A stretch of 64,000 bases of DNA from NCBI GenBank assembly GCA_964526295.1, contig CAZGKW010000016.1, positions 25,375 through 89,374 of the forward strand. The letters are read 5' to 3'. Positions 34,385 through 42,565 of the stretch are shown here, piece by piece. The stretch's first letter is position 1; the number at the start of each line of letters is the position of its first letter. The position numbers were made by a program, and so were the translations under genes. A model generated the notes under the pieces. That model saw nothing but the letters and a program-made list of their open reading frames with translations. It was not told the origin of the DNA and searched no databases. This DNA is from CAZGKW01 sp964526295 (GTDB lineage Bacteria; Planctomycetota; Phycisphaerae; FEN-1346).

Positions 34385-34454
34385 GCGCGGTCGGTCTCCG
34401 CACCGACCGCGCGTGGAAGTCGGAGGGACGCGGCGGGTGCGGAGACCCGCCGCG
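34385..34454. repeat. two GC-rich palindromes before the GH29 gene
   Basis: Hairpin A has a perfect 10-bp stem, 34385-34394 with 34403-34412 (GCGCGGTCGG, loop TCTCCGCA). Hairpin B has a perfect 10-bp stem, 34429-34438 with 34445-34454 (CGCGGCGGGT, loop GCGGAG). They belong to a dispersed family with copies at 35809, 59266, 60783 and 60836. They sit between the GH130 stop and GH29 start. Confidence 0.7.
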
Positions 34455-34520
34455 CTACGTGTTGCAGGGCTCAGTTCAACACCGTTACGCATTGAGGCAC
34501 GCGAACCCGAGGAGGAACCG

Positions 34521-35777
34521 ATGGCCAAGTCGAAGGTCCCGTCCCGCAAAGAGCGACTGAAATGGTTCCAGGAGGCCCGGTTCGGCATGTTCATCCACTG
34601 GGGCCTCTACTCCCAGCTCGGCCGACACGAGTGGGTGATGAACCACGAGCAGATCCCCCTCCAGGAGTACGAGAAGCTCGCCGACACCTGGAAGCCCAAA
34701 CCGAAGCCCATGCGCGAGTGGTGCCGCCTCGCCGTCAAGGCCGGCATGAAATACATGGTCATGACGACCAAGCACCACGAGGGGTTCTGCCTGTGGGACA
34801 CCGAGCAGACGGACTACAACGCCGTCAAGCGCGGGCCGGGCCGCGACCTCGTGGCCGAGTACGTCGAGGCGTGCCGGGAGGCCGGCCTGAAGATCGGCTT
34901 CTACTACTCCCTGATGGACTGGCACCACCCGGACGGGGCCCGGTGCTACCATGACGAGTCGGCCCGGCGGCGGTTCCTCGATTTCACCCAGGGCTGCGTC
35001 CGCGAGCTGATGTCGAACTACGGCAAGATCGACATCCTGTGGTACGACGTGTCGTGGCCGCTCCGGACGCCCGAAGCGTGGGAAAGCGAGAAGATGAACC
35101 GGATGGTCCGCCGCCTCCAGCCCCACATCCTGATGAACAACCGGTCCAAACTGCCGGAGGACTTCGGGACCCCCGAGGAGCGGGTCCAGGCGGCCGAGCC
35201 CGGCCGGGCCTGGGAGGCCTGCATGACCTTCAACCGGTCCTGGGGCTACATGCCGATCTCCCCCGACTGGCGGAGCGTCCGCGAGGTCATCGGGATGCTC
35301 CAGACCTGTGCCGCCGGCAACGGCAACCTCCTCCTGAACGTCGGCCCGGCCCCCGACGGCTCGGTGCCGCCCGAGGCCACGGAGCGGCTCGTCCCGGTCG
35401 GCAAGTGGCTCGCCAAGCACGGCGAAGCCGTCTATGGCCAGGTGGACCGCAACGACCGGCGGATGCCCGGTACGCCGCTCGGGGCCTTCTCCATCAAGGA
35501 CAACACGGCCTACTGGTGGGTCCGGTGCTGGCCGGGCCGGGAGATGGCGATCGGCAACGTCCGGTCGAAGCTGCGGCGGGCGACGGTCCTCCCGACCGGC
35601 AAGGAGGTCTCGTTCGAACAGACGAAGGACCGGCTCGTCCTGAAGGGGCTGCCGGAGAAGTGTCCCGACAAGGTGGCGGGCGTTGCGGTGGTGAAGCTCG
35701 AGTTCGCTTCGAAGCCGCGTCGCGAACGCAGCGCCGGCCGCGTCATCATGAAGGACGAGGACGGCAACATCGTCTGA
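34521..35777 (+). CDS. GH29 alpha-L-fucosidase
   Basis: A 418-residue fucosidase. WFQEARFGMFIHWGLYSQLG is the classic N-terminal family 29 signature, MKYMVMTTKHHEGFCLWDTE carries the substrate-binding His pair, and IDILWYDVSWP near residue 173 holds the likely catalytic nucleophile Asp. GNGNLLLNVGPAPDGSVPPE closes the barrel, followed by a C-terminal beta-domain. No signal peptide is visible, so it may act on imported fucosides. The ATG at 34521 has GGAGG immediately upstream. It follows GH130 by 154 bp containing two palindromes. Confidence 0.92.
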   Translation: MAKSKVPSRKERLKWFQEARFGMFIHWGLYSQLGRHEWVMNHEQIPLQEYEKLADTWKPKPKPMREWCRLAVKAGMKYMVMTTKHHEGFCLWDTEQTDYNAVKRGPGRDLVAEYVEACREAGLKIGFYYSLMDWHHPDGARCYHDESARRRFLDFTQGCVRELMSNYGKIDILWYDVSWPLRTPEAWESEKMNRMVRRLQPHILMNNRSKLPEDFGTPEERVQAAEPGRAWEACMTFNRSWGYMPISPDWRSVREVIGMLQTCAAGNGNLLLNVGPAPDGSVPPEATERLVPVGKWLAKHGEAVYGQVDRNDRRMPGTPLGAFSIKDNTAYWWVRCWPGREMAIGNVRSKLRRATVLPTGKEVSFEQTKDRLVLKGLPEKCPDKVAGVAVVKLEFASKPRRERSAGRVIMKDEDGNIV

Positions 35778-35808
35778 GGCCGGGCTTGGTACGGCAATTC
35801 GACACTCG

Positions 35809-35836
35809 GCGCGGCGGGTTTTCACACCCGCCGCGC
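35809..35836. repeat. GC-rich palindrome downstream of the GH29 gene
   Basis: Perfect 11-bp stem, 35809-35819 with 35826-35836 (GCGCGGCGGGT, loop TTTCAC), 31 bp after the GH29 stop. Same core as hairpin B at 34429-34454, in the position of a transcription terminator but without a T-run. Confidence 0.7.
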
Positions 35837-35930
35837 TCTGTCTCCCGGCCGGCTCGCGTCTCCATCCTTGCAATGCCCCCCGTCTGCGCTTAGCCTGTCG
35901 GCGCGAGCATTCCAGTCGAGGAGGGCCCCG

Positions 35931-37334
35931 ATGACTGTCCCCGAGCGTGTGCGGACCGTCCTGCTGCTCCTGTGCGTCGTCTTGGCGAGCGTCCCCGCTT
36001 CGCCGCCGGCGGCGCGGGCCGCCGAGGCGGTTACGGCCGAGGCGCAGCTCCGCCAGGAAGTCGAGATCACCGAAACCGGCGAGGACGCCCCGGCCGAGGG
36101 GCCCGGCGAGCCCGACGATCGAGACCCGGACCAGGCGCCTCCGAGTCCCGAGGACGACGGCGAGCCGCTGCTCGATCTCTCCGAGCAGTTCGAGGAGCAC
36201 CTCGGCACGTGGAGCACGCGGGAGATCGTCGGCGGCATCCAGGTCTGGGAGGTCTTGGCCGCCTTCGCCTTCATCCTGCTGGGCCTGGTGGCCAAGAAGG
36301 TGGCCGACTTCGTGATGGAGAAGAAGGTCGTCCCGCTGCTTGAGCGGACGCCGTTCGAGTTCGACAACCTGGTGGCCGAGGCGGCGGCGAAGCCCCTGGG
36401 GTGGCTCCTCGCCTTGGGCGGTCTGGCCGGGGCCGTCGCCGTCATGCGCCTGCCGACCGAGCCGAACGTCCGGGGCTTCGTCTACGGCTGCCTGAAGGTG
36501 CTCCTGGCGGCCGACGTCATCTGGTTCATGTTTCGGGCGGTGGACGTGGCCGTGCATTACCTGACGAAGGTGGCCGAGCGGACCGACTCGAAGCTCGACG
36601 ACCAGATCGTGCCGCTCATCCGCAAGGCCCTGAAGGTCACGATCGCCGTCTTCTGCGCTGTGTGGCTGATCCAGATGCTGGGCTACAGCGTCTCGAGCCT
36701 GGTGGCGGGCCTGGGGATAGGCGGCCTGGCGGTGGCGCTGGCCCTTCAGGACACGCTGGGCAACTTCTTCGGGTCGGTCTTCATCTTCCTGGACCGCCCG
36801 TTCGCCCTGGGCGACTGGATCAAGATCGGCGACACCGAGGGCATCGTCGAGGGCATCGGGTACCGCTCGACGCGGATCCGGACCTGGCCGAAGTCGGTCG
36901 TCTCGATGCCCAACCGGCAGGTGGCCGACGCGCAGGTCGAGAACTGGTCCCGCATGCCCGTGCGGCGGGTTTTCCAGACGGTCGGCGTCACGTACGAGAC
37001 CACTGCCGACCAGATGGAGGACGCCGTCGCGGCGATCCGGGGGGTCCTGGAGGCCGACGAGGGCGTGGACCAGGAGTTCATGGTCGTGCGGTTCGGCGAC
37101 TTCGGCGACTCGAGCCTCGACATCACGGTCTACTACTTCACGAAGGCGGTCGCGTACGCCGATTACATGGAGACGAAGGAACGCGTGAACCTGGCGATCA
37201 TGCGGGCCTTGGAGGAGCGGGGCCTCTCGATCGCCTTCCCCACCCGGACGGTGTACTTCGAGGGCGACGTGGCCAAGCAGATGGCACACAAAGGTGCCGA
37301 AAGGCAAAGCGAGCCGCAAGAACCAACAGGTTAG
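35931..37334 (+). CDS. MscS-family mechanosensitive channel
   Basis: A 467-residue membrane protein. A signal peptide (residues 1-30, ending ARA) and an acidic low-complexity linker (EDAPAEGPGEPDDRDPDQAP) precede membrane helices at about residues 105-125, 160-180, 195-215 and 240-258. The pore helix lies in LVAGLGIGGLAVALALQDTL, the MscS TM3 with its Gly/Ala pattern, followed by GNFFGSVFIFLDRPFALGDW and the beta-domain (IGYRSTRIRTWPKSVVSMPN). It releases solutes on hypo-osmotic shock. The last codons overlap one arm of the inverted repeat at 37329-37346. The start at 35931 has GAGGAGGG upstream. Confidence 0.9.
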   Translation: MTVPERVRTVLLLLCVVLASVPASPPAARAAEAVTAEAQLRQEVEITETGEDAPAEGPGEPDDRDPDQAPPSPEDDGEPLLDLSEQFEEHLGTWSTREIVGGIQVWEVLAAFAFILLGLVAKKVADFVMEKKVVPLLERTPFEFDNLVAEAAAKPLGWLLALGGLAGAVAVMRLPTEPNVRGFVYGCLKVLLAADVIWFMFRAVDVAVHYLTKVAERTDSKLDDQIVPLIRKALKVTIAVFCAVWLIQMLGYSVSSLVAGLGIGGLAVALALQDTLGNFFGSVFIFLDRPFALGDWIKIGDTEGIVEGIGYRSTRIRTWPKSVVSMPNRQVADAQVENWSRMPVRRVFQTVGVTYETTADQMEDAVAAIRGVLEADEGVDQEFMVVRFGDFGDSSLDITVYYFTKAVAYADYMETKERVNLAIMRALEERGLSIAFPTRTVYFEGDVAKQMAHKGAERQSEPQEPTG

Positions 37335-37541
37335 TACTACAACGCCGTGAGATCTTGGGCCATGAGCGTAAACTTTTTGTGAACACTGGTTTACGGAGCG
37401 TGACGGCCCTGCGCCAGCGTGTCCATAGCAGGCCGCTCGTGGCAGGATCAGGCAAACTGCCGAGAACGCAGCGTGGCGCCCAGAACATCTGACGCAACAC
37501 GGTTCTGCTGTCTTGATCCTCGTAGCGCTGTAGTATTAGCC
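37329..37541. mobile_element. possible small non-autonomous element bounded by 18-bp inverted repeats
   Basis: The left arm 37329-37346 (GGTTAGTACTACAACGCC) and right arm 37524-37541 (AGCGCTGTAGTATTAGCC) are imperfect inverted copies enclosing about 177 bp without a gene and with lower GC than its surroundings. The left arm covers the MscS stop codon. A third copy of the arm, in the right-arm orientation, is at 60922-60939. The palindromic core TAGTACTA could also be a protein-binding site. No target duplication was confirmed, so the mobile reading is tentative. Confidence 0.35.
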
Positions 37542-37597
37542 GGCGGGCAAACTTGCCTGCCGCGCTGCTCGGCGAACCGGCAGGCCGACTGGCTTCC

Positions 37598-38230
37598 CTA
37601 GCCCGCCGCCGCCTTCTTCTTCGCCTCTTCGATGGCCGCGTCGAGCGCCGCCTGGGCGGCTTCCGGCCCCTTGGCGACGGTCGGCTCGACGAGAATCGCG
37701 TCGATCCGCTCGAAGCCGATGAACCCCAGGGCCGCCTTCAGGTAGGGCAGTTGATAGTCCATCGCCTCGCCGCTCGTCCCCGGAGCGTATTCCCCGCCGC
37801 GCGCCAGGACCAGCATCGCCGGCCGTCCGGTCACCAGCCCCTCCGCCTGGCCCGTGTCGGTATAGCGAAACGTCTCGCGGGGCTGGATGATGACGTCGAG
37901 ATAGTGCTTCAGCCGGTAGGGCAGGCCGAAGTTCCACATCGGCGACGAGACGACCAGCTTGTCGGCCTTCTTGAAGTGGTCGATGGTCCGGACGACCTTG
38001 TCCCAGGCGGCCTGCTCCTGGTCGGTGGGCGTCTCGCCGGCCAGGACCTTCAGCTTGGCCGTGGCCTCGTCGCCGCGGAACTCGGTGGGCGGGTCGGCCG
38101 GCAGGTCGAGCGTCTCGACGGTGTCGTCCGGGTGCCTCTCGGCATAGGCGTCGAGAAACGCCCGGGCCGCCCGGATGGAGAACGCCTCCTCGCCGCGCGG
38201 GGACGCTTGGATGTGCAGCACGTGAGCCAT
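37598..38230 (-). CDS. FMN-dependent NADH:quinone/azo reductase (AzoR-like)
   Basis: A 210-residue flavodoxin-fold reductase. The FMN phosphate loop is HIQASPRGEEAFSIRAARAF at the N-terminus, the second flavin segment is VVSSPMWNFGLPYRLKHYLD near residue 98, and RPAMLVLARGGEYAPG contacts the isoalloxazine. It reduces quinones and azo compounds by two-electron transfer, protecting against quinone stress. The ATG at 38228-38230 has GAGG upstream. The Ala/Lys-rich tail (EEAKKKAAAG) is unremarkable. A single gene, convergent with mscS. Confidence 0.88.
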   Translation of the reverse strand: MAHVLHIQASPRGEEAFSIRAARAFLDAYAERHPDDTVETLDLPADPPTEFRGDEATAKLKVLAGETPTDQEQAAWDKVVRTIDHFKKADKLVVSSPMWNFGLPYRLKHYLDVIIQPRETFRYTDTGQAEGLVTGRPAMLVLARGGEYAPGTSGEAMDYQLPYLKAALGFIGFERIDAILVEPTVAKGPEAAQAALDAAIEEAKKKAAAG

Positions 38231-38360
38231 GGTGGGCCTCCTCGCCCGCCGGCGGCGGGCCGCAGGCGTTTGCATTGTGGCGGCAGGTCGGCCCGCCTGC
38301 ACCCCTCTCCGGTCGTTCATGTTAACGGCCGGGCGCCCGTGCGTCTGCGGAAATCCGGCG

Positions 38361-39449
38361 TCACTTCGTGGCTGTGCCCGTCGGCGGCTGCATGCGGCCT
38401 CGTCGAACGGCGTCCTCCTTTGTCCCGTCCGGTCGGAACAGGTCGCCCTGCGGGTGCATCGCCCGCCACGCGAACCAGAACGTGTAAGCCACCGCGAAGT
38501 CGTCGCCCGTGGGCAGGCTCACCGGCTCCACGCGGACCGTCTTGCCTTCCTCGGCATAATGGAACCGCACGTGGCCGCCTCCCAGCCGGTCCTCGAACGT
38601 CCCGTCCTTGCCTGCGGCCCTCTCAACGTCGCTCACGGCGTAGGCCCGGACCGCCTCGCCGACCCGGACTATGACCATCACCTCCTTGTTGCGGTGCCCG
38701 CGAAGCTCCGCCTCGCTGGCCGAGACGGGGAACATGAGCCTCTCGGTGCGGAAGTAGGCCGCGTACGGGTTTTGGACATAGTTGCGGCGATGGCCGGTTG
38801 ACTTCGACAGCACGGTCGTCTCGGGGTGCCGCCTCCGCCAGTCGCCCCATGTGACCAGCTCGGAGGGCAGGGGCTCCAGCTTGAGGCCTTTCTCGGCGGC
38901 CGGGCCGCACACGGCTTTCATCAGCACCTGCGACCACAGGCTTTCCTCGGCCACCGTGTCCTGCCGGTCATAGAGCAGGACGTTGGAATTCCACAGGCGG
39001 CCGCTGATGCCGAACTGGCGGACCTCCCCGTCGACGCGGCGGTCGAAGACGAACGCCGAGTGGCACAAGGGGCAGTACGTGACGGCGATGGGCCGGCCGC
39101 CCAGGACGTCGTTGGCGTTTTCGTGCCACACCAGGACCCGCAGCGGATAGGCCCGGGCCGCTCCCTCGAGTTCGACACCGATGACCTTGTCGTCGCGCCG
39201 GAGGTAATCGGCGTCGGCCGCAGGGACCGTCTTCGGGTCCGTCAGGGCGGGGATGCCATCCTTCGGCGGGCCGCCGGCGAGGATCTCGCTTCGCGGAATG
39301 ATGCAGTTGGACAGGTTGACGTCTTCGAAGCCGCGGCCTCGCTGGGCCTGGCTGGTTTGAGCGAATCGGAGGGCGAAAACGACGCCGGCGGCCAGCACCA
39401 GGAGAACTGGCCCAAGGCGTGTGGCGGCACGGATTGATCGGGCGGACAT
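38361..39449 (-). CDS. secreted DUF3179 protein
   Basis: A 362-residue exported protein of the DUF3179 family. The N-terminal hydrophobic segment (LGPVLLVLAAGVVFALRFAQ) is a signal anchor or signal peptide. The family hallmark is VLVWHENANDVLGGRPIAVT then YCPLCHSAFVFDRRVDGEVR, with a CxxC pair and two nearby His, suggesting a metal or haem site. SGRLWNSNVLLYDRQDTVAE follows. The function of DUF3179 is not established. Located upstream of azoR in the same direction, about 130 bp apart, so possibly redox-related. Confidence 0.82.
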   Translation of the reverse strand: MSARSIRAATRLGPVLLVLAAGVVFALRFAQTSQAQRGRGFEDVNLSNCIIPRSEILAGGPPKDGIPALTDPKTVPAADADYLRRDDKVIGVELEGAARAYPLRVLVWHENANDVLGGRPIAVTYCPLCHSAFVFDRRVDGEVRQFGISGRLWNSNVLLYDRQDTVAEESLWSQVLMKAVCGPAAEKGLKLEPLPSELVTWGDWRRRHPETTVLSKSTGHRRNYVQNPYAAYFRTERLMFPVSASEAELRGHRNKEVMVIVRVGEAVRAYAVSDVERAAGKDGTFEDRLGGGHVRFHYAEEGKTVRVEPVSLPTGDDFAVAYTFWFAWRAMHPQGDLFRPDGTKEDAVRRGRMQPPTGTATK

Positions 39450-39580
39450 CGGGACCTCGCTTTCCGGCGGCGCGGCTCCTGGATTATACGCGGCCTGCGG
39501 GCGCCGCGGAAAGCCGGCCCTTGACGCGGGGCCGCGCGGGGCCTTTAATGCGCGCCGAGCGAGGCAAAGGAGGGCCACGG

Positions 39581-39976
39581 TTGCGAAAGAAGACCGGCCA
39601 CGGAACCTGCGACGTTTGCGCCGCCACGTGCTGCCGCTACGTCACGGTCGAGGTGCCGAAGCCTCGCCGCAAGGTCGACCGTGAGGAGATCCGCTGGTTC
39701 CTGGCCCACAAGAACGTCCACGTTTACATCGACTCCGACGACGGGACGTGGAACGTCCAGTTCTTCACCCCCTGCGAGCACCTCGACGGCGACAACCGCT
39801 GCCGCATCTACGACCGCCGGTACGACGTCTGCCGCGAGCACGACCCGGAGACCTGCGAAGGCAGCGACGGCGAAGTGCTCGACACGGTGTTCCGCACGCC
39901 GGACGATTACGATGAGTGGCGTGCGGCGAAAAATCGCAAGAAAAAGGGCAAGAAGGGCCGGAAGCGCAAGAAATAG
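39581..39976 (+). CDS. YkgJ-family cysteine-cluster protein
   Basis: A 131-residue protein with the cysteine pattern of the YkgJ/CxxCxxCC family: CDVCAATCCRYV at the N-terminus, then TPCEHLDGDNRCRIYDRRYD and VCREHDPETC. Such clusters bind zinc or an iron-sulfur centre. It ends in an extreme basic tail (KNRKKKGKKGRKRKK), which would favour nucleic-acid or ribosome contact. The TTG start at 39581 is chosen because AAAGGAGGG lies six bases upstream; an ATG at 39548 lacks a site. Function unknown. Confidence 0.75.
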   Translation: MRKKTGHGTCDVCAATCCRYVTVEVPKPRRKVDREEIRWFLAHKNVHVYIDSDDGTWNVQFFTPCEHLDGDNRCRIYDRRYDVCREHDPETCEGSDGEVLDTVFRTPDDYDEWRAAKNRKKKGKKGRKRKK

Positions 39977-40206
39977 CCCACCTCCCTGGGCAGACTCCGC
40001 CGCACGGTGCTCCGTTTTGGGCGCTGCGCCGTCGTCCGGCGGATCGCTGCCCCGACCGGCCGAACCGCGCTGAGCGGTCGCCGGTCGCCTCCAAACCACA
40101 TCGCTTCCACTCGATGTTACCCGCTTGTTACCAACGCCGGGCCCGTTTCGTGCGATACTAAGGGTAGACGCACGAGGCGAGCGACCCTCTGGAAGGAGGC
40201 CCGACG

Positions 40207-42534
40207 ATGAGGTGCAAGCGAACCGGTTGGCTGGTCCTTGCCGCGGCGGGGGCACTGGTGGCCGCCGGTTCCGCCGGGGCCCAGGACGTTCATCACCACT
40301 ACCACTATCACGGCCGGCCCTGGGCGGCGAACATCGTCGTCCCCCAGGCCCGGTCCTTCGTCCCGCCCCGGGCCGCAGTTGCTTCGACCGCCCCGGTCCG
40401 GCAGACGAACATCGAGGTCACCGGCGTCGAGGTCGGCGTCGTGATTGTCGAGCAGGCGGCCACCACGACGATGGACATCAGCCTGAAGAACCTCACGGGA
40501 AGCCGCCAGGAGGCCGAGCTGGTCGTCCCCGTGCCCGACGGCGCCGTCGTCCGGGCGTTCACCTTCCAGGGGGCGGCGAAGGAGCCGATTGCCGAGCTGC
40601 TCCCCAAGGACCAGGCCAAGGGCATCTACAGCCAGATCGTGGCCAAAATCCGCGACCCGGCCCTCCTGGAGTTCATCGGCTACAACCTCGTCCGCTCGGC
40701 CGTCTTCCCCGTTCCGCCGAACGGGACCCAGAAGGTCCGCCTGACCTACGAGCACCTCCTGGCCGCCGACGGCAACCGCGTCGACTACGAGCTTCCCCGG
40801 AGCGAGTCGGTCGATTACAGCATCCCCTGGCAGGTCTCCGTGCGGATCAAGTCGAAGCGGGCCGTTGCAACGGTCTACTCGCCCAGCCACGAGCTGGACG
40901 TGACGCGCCAGGAGAAGGGCGTCGTCTCGGCCCGGACCGCCGCCGGCGCCACGCGCGAGCCGGGGCCGTTTCGCCTCTCCTATCTCCTCGAAGGGGAGGG
41001 CGTGACGGCCTCCCTGATCGCCTACCCCGACCCGAAGATCGGCGGCTACTTTTTGTTGCTGGCCGGCGTGCCCGCCAGCCTGGCGGACGAGAACGGCAAG
41101 TTGACCATCAAGCGCGAGGTCACGCTCGTCCTGGACCGCTCGGGCAGCATGCGGGGCGAGAAGATCGAGCAGGTCCGCGAAGCCGCCCTCCAGGTCATCG
41201 AGGGCCTCAGGCGAGGCGAGGCGTTCAACCTCATCGTCTACAACGAGGCGGTCGACGTCTTCTCGCCCCGGCCCGTCCTCGTCGACAAGGACTCCGTCGT
41301 CCGGGCCCGGCGCTACCTCCGCGACGTCGAACCCCGCGGCGGCACGAACATTCACGATGCCCTCGTCGAGGCCCTGCGGCAGAAGCCGCTCGACGGCCGG
41401 CTGCCGATCGTCCTGTTCCTGACGGACGGCCTGCCGACCATCGGCGAGACCCGCGAGGCGGCCATCCGCGACGTCGCCCTCAAGGCCAACCCCCACAACC
41501 GCCGGATCTTCACTTTCGGCGTGGGCGTCGACGTCAACACACCCCTGCTGGACAAGATCGCCGCCGAGACCCGCGCCACCGCCACGTTCGTCCTGCCGAA
41601 GGAGGACGTGGAGGTGAAGGTCGCGACGGTCTTCAAGCGGCTGGCCGGACCTGTTCTCGCCGGCCCGGCCCTCCAGGTGACCGACGATGCGGACAACCCC
41701 GGCTCGGCCCGGGTGAGCGATCTCTGCCCGGCCACGGTGCCGGACCTCTTCGAAGACGACCAGCTCGTCCTGCTCGGGCGATACAAGGGCGAGGAACCGC
41801 TGATCTTCCGGTTGAGCGGCAACTACCTGGGCCGCCGCCGGACGTTTCGCTTCCGCTTCGCCCTCGCGGGGGCGACGACCCGCAACGCCTTCGTGCCGCG
41901 CCTCTGGGCAAGCCGCAAGATCGGCGTCCTCCTCGACGCCATCCGCCAGCTCGGGGCCGCCCCGGACGCGCCGCCCTACGCCCAGGCCAAGCTCGTCGCC
42001 GAGAACGATCCGAAGTTCAGGGAGCTGGTCGGCGAGGTGGTCCGCCTTTCCACCGAGTTCGGCATCCTGACCGAGTACACGGCCTTCCTTGCCCGCGAGG
42101 GGACCGACCTGTCGCAACGGGACGAGGTCCTGGCCGAGGCGGCCCGGAACTTTGGCGCCCGGGCCGTCCTCACGCGCCACGGACTGGCCGCCGTCAACCA
42201 GGAGTTCAACAACGACTTCCAGCGCCGCCAGTCCCAACTGAACGTTCGCAACGGTTATTGGGACCAGAACATGAACCGCGTCGAGGTCACCACCGTCCAG
42301 CAGACGGGCGACCGGGCGTTCTATCGCCGCGGCAACCAGTGGATCGACAGCCGCGTCATCGGGTCCGACAGCCGGACCGAACCGGACCGGGTCATCGAGT
42401 TCGGCTCCGAGGCGTTCCGCGACCTCGCCGAGAAGCTCGCCCGGCAGAACCGCAACGGCACGATCGCCCTTCGGGGCGACATCCTGATGCTCGTCGACGG
42501 ACAACGCATTCTTGTCAAAGGGCCCGGCAATTGA
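40207..42534 (+). CDS. secreted VIT/vWA-domain protein
   Basis: A 775-residue exported protein. The signal peptide (MRCKRTGWLVLAAAGALVAA) is followed at once by a His-rich stretch, HHHYHYHG, a possible metal site. A VIT domain (residues ~60-190, with LKNLTGSRQEAELVVPVPDG and QAKGIYSQIVA) precedes a vWA domain. Its MIDAS is LVLDRSGSMRGEKIEQ (DxSxS near residue 310), with GGTNIHDALVEAL and FLTDGLPTIGET completing the site. The C-terminal 300 residues are of unknown fold. In animals VIT-vWA proteins are inter-alpha-trypsin inhibitors; bacterial members are envelope proteins with unclear roles. First gene of a co-directional set ending in a two-component system. Confidence 0.85.
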   Translation: MRCKRTGWLVLAAAGALVAAGSAGAQDVHHHYHYHGRPWAANIVVPQARSFVPPRAAVASTAPVRQTNIEVTGVEVGVVIVEQAATTTMDISLKNLTGSRQEAELVVPVPDGAVVRAFTFQGAAKEPIAELLPKDQAKGIYSQIVAKIRDPALLEFIGYNLVRSAVFPVPPNGTQKVRLTYEHLLAADGNRVDYELPRSESVDYSIPWQVSVRIKSKRAVATVYSPSHELDVTRQEKGVVSARTAAGATREPGPFRLSYLLEGEGVTASLIAYPDPKIGGYFLLLAGVPASLADENGKLTIKREVTLVLDRSGSMRGEKIEQVREAALQVIEGLRRGEAFNLIVYNEAVDVFSPRPVLVDKDSVVRARRYLRDVEPRGGTNIHDALVEALRQKPLDGRLPIVLFLTDGLPTIGETREAAIRDVALKANPHNRRIFTFGVGVDVNTPLLDKIAAETRATATFVLPKEDVEVKVATVFKRLAGPVLAGPALQVTDDADNPGSARVSDLCPATVPDLFEDDQLVLLGRYKGEEPLIFRLSGNYLGRRRTFRFRFALAGATTRNAFVPRLWASRKIGVLLDAIRQLGAAPDAPPYAQAKLVAENDPKFRELVGEVVRLSTEFGILTEYTAFLAREGTDLSQRDEVLAEAARNFGARAVLTRHGLAAVNQEFNNDFQRRQSQLNVRNGYWDQNMNRVEVTTVQQTGDRAFYRRGNQWIDSRVIGSDSRTEPDRVIEFGSEAFRDLAEKLARQNRNGTIALRGDILMLVDGQRILVKGPGN

Positions 42535-42565
42535 ACGGGCCGCAATCCCGGAAAGGAGACGCACC

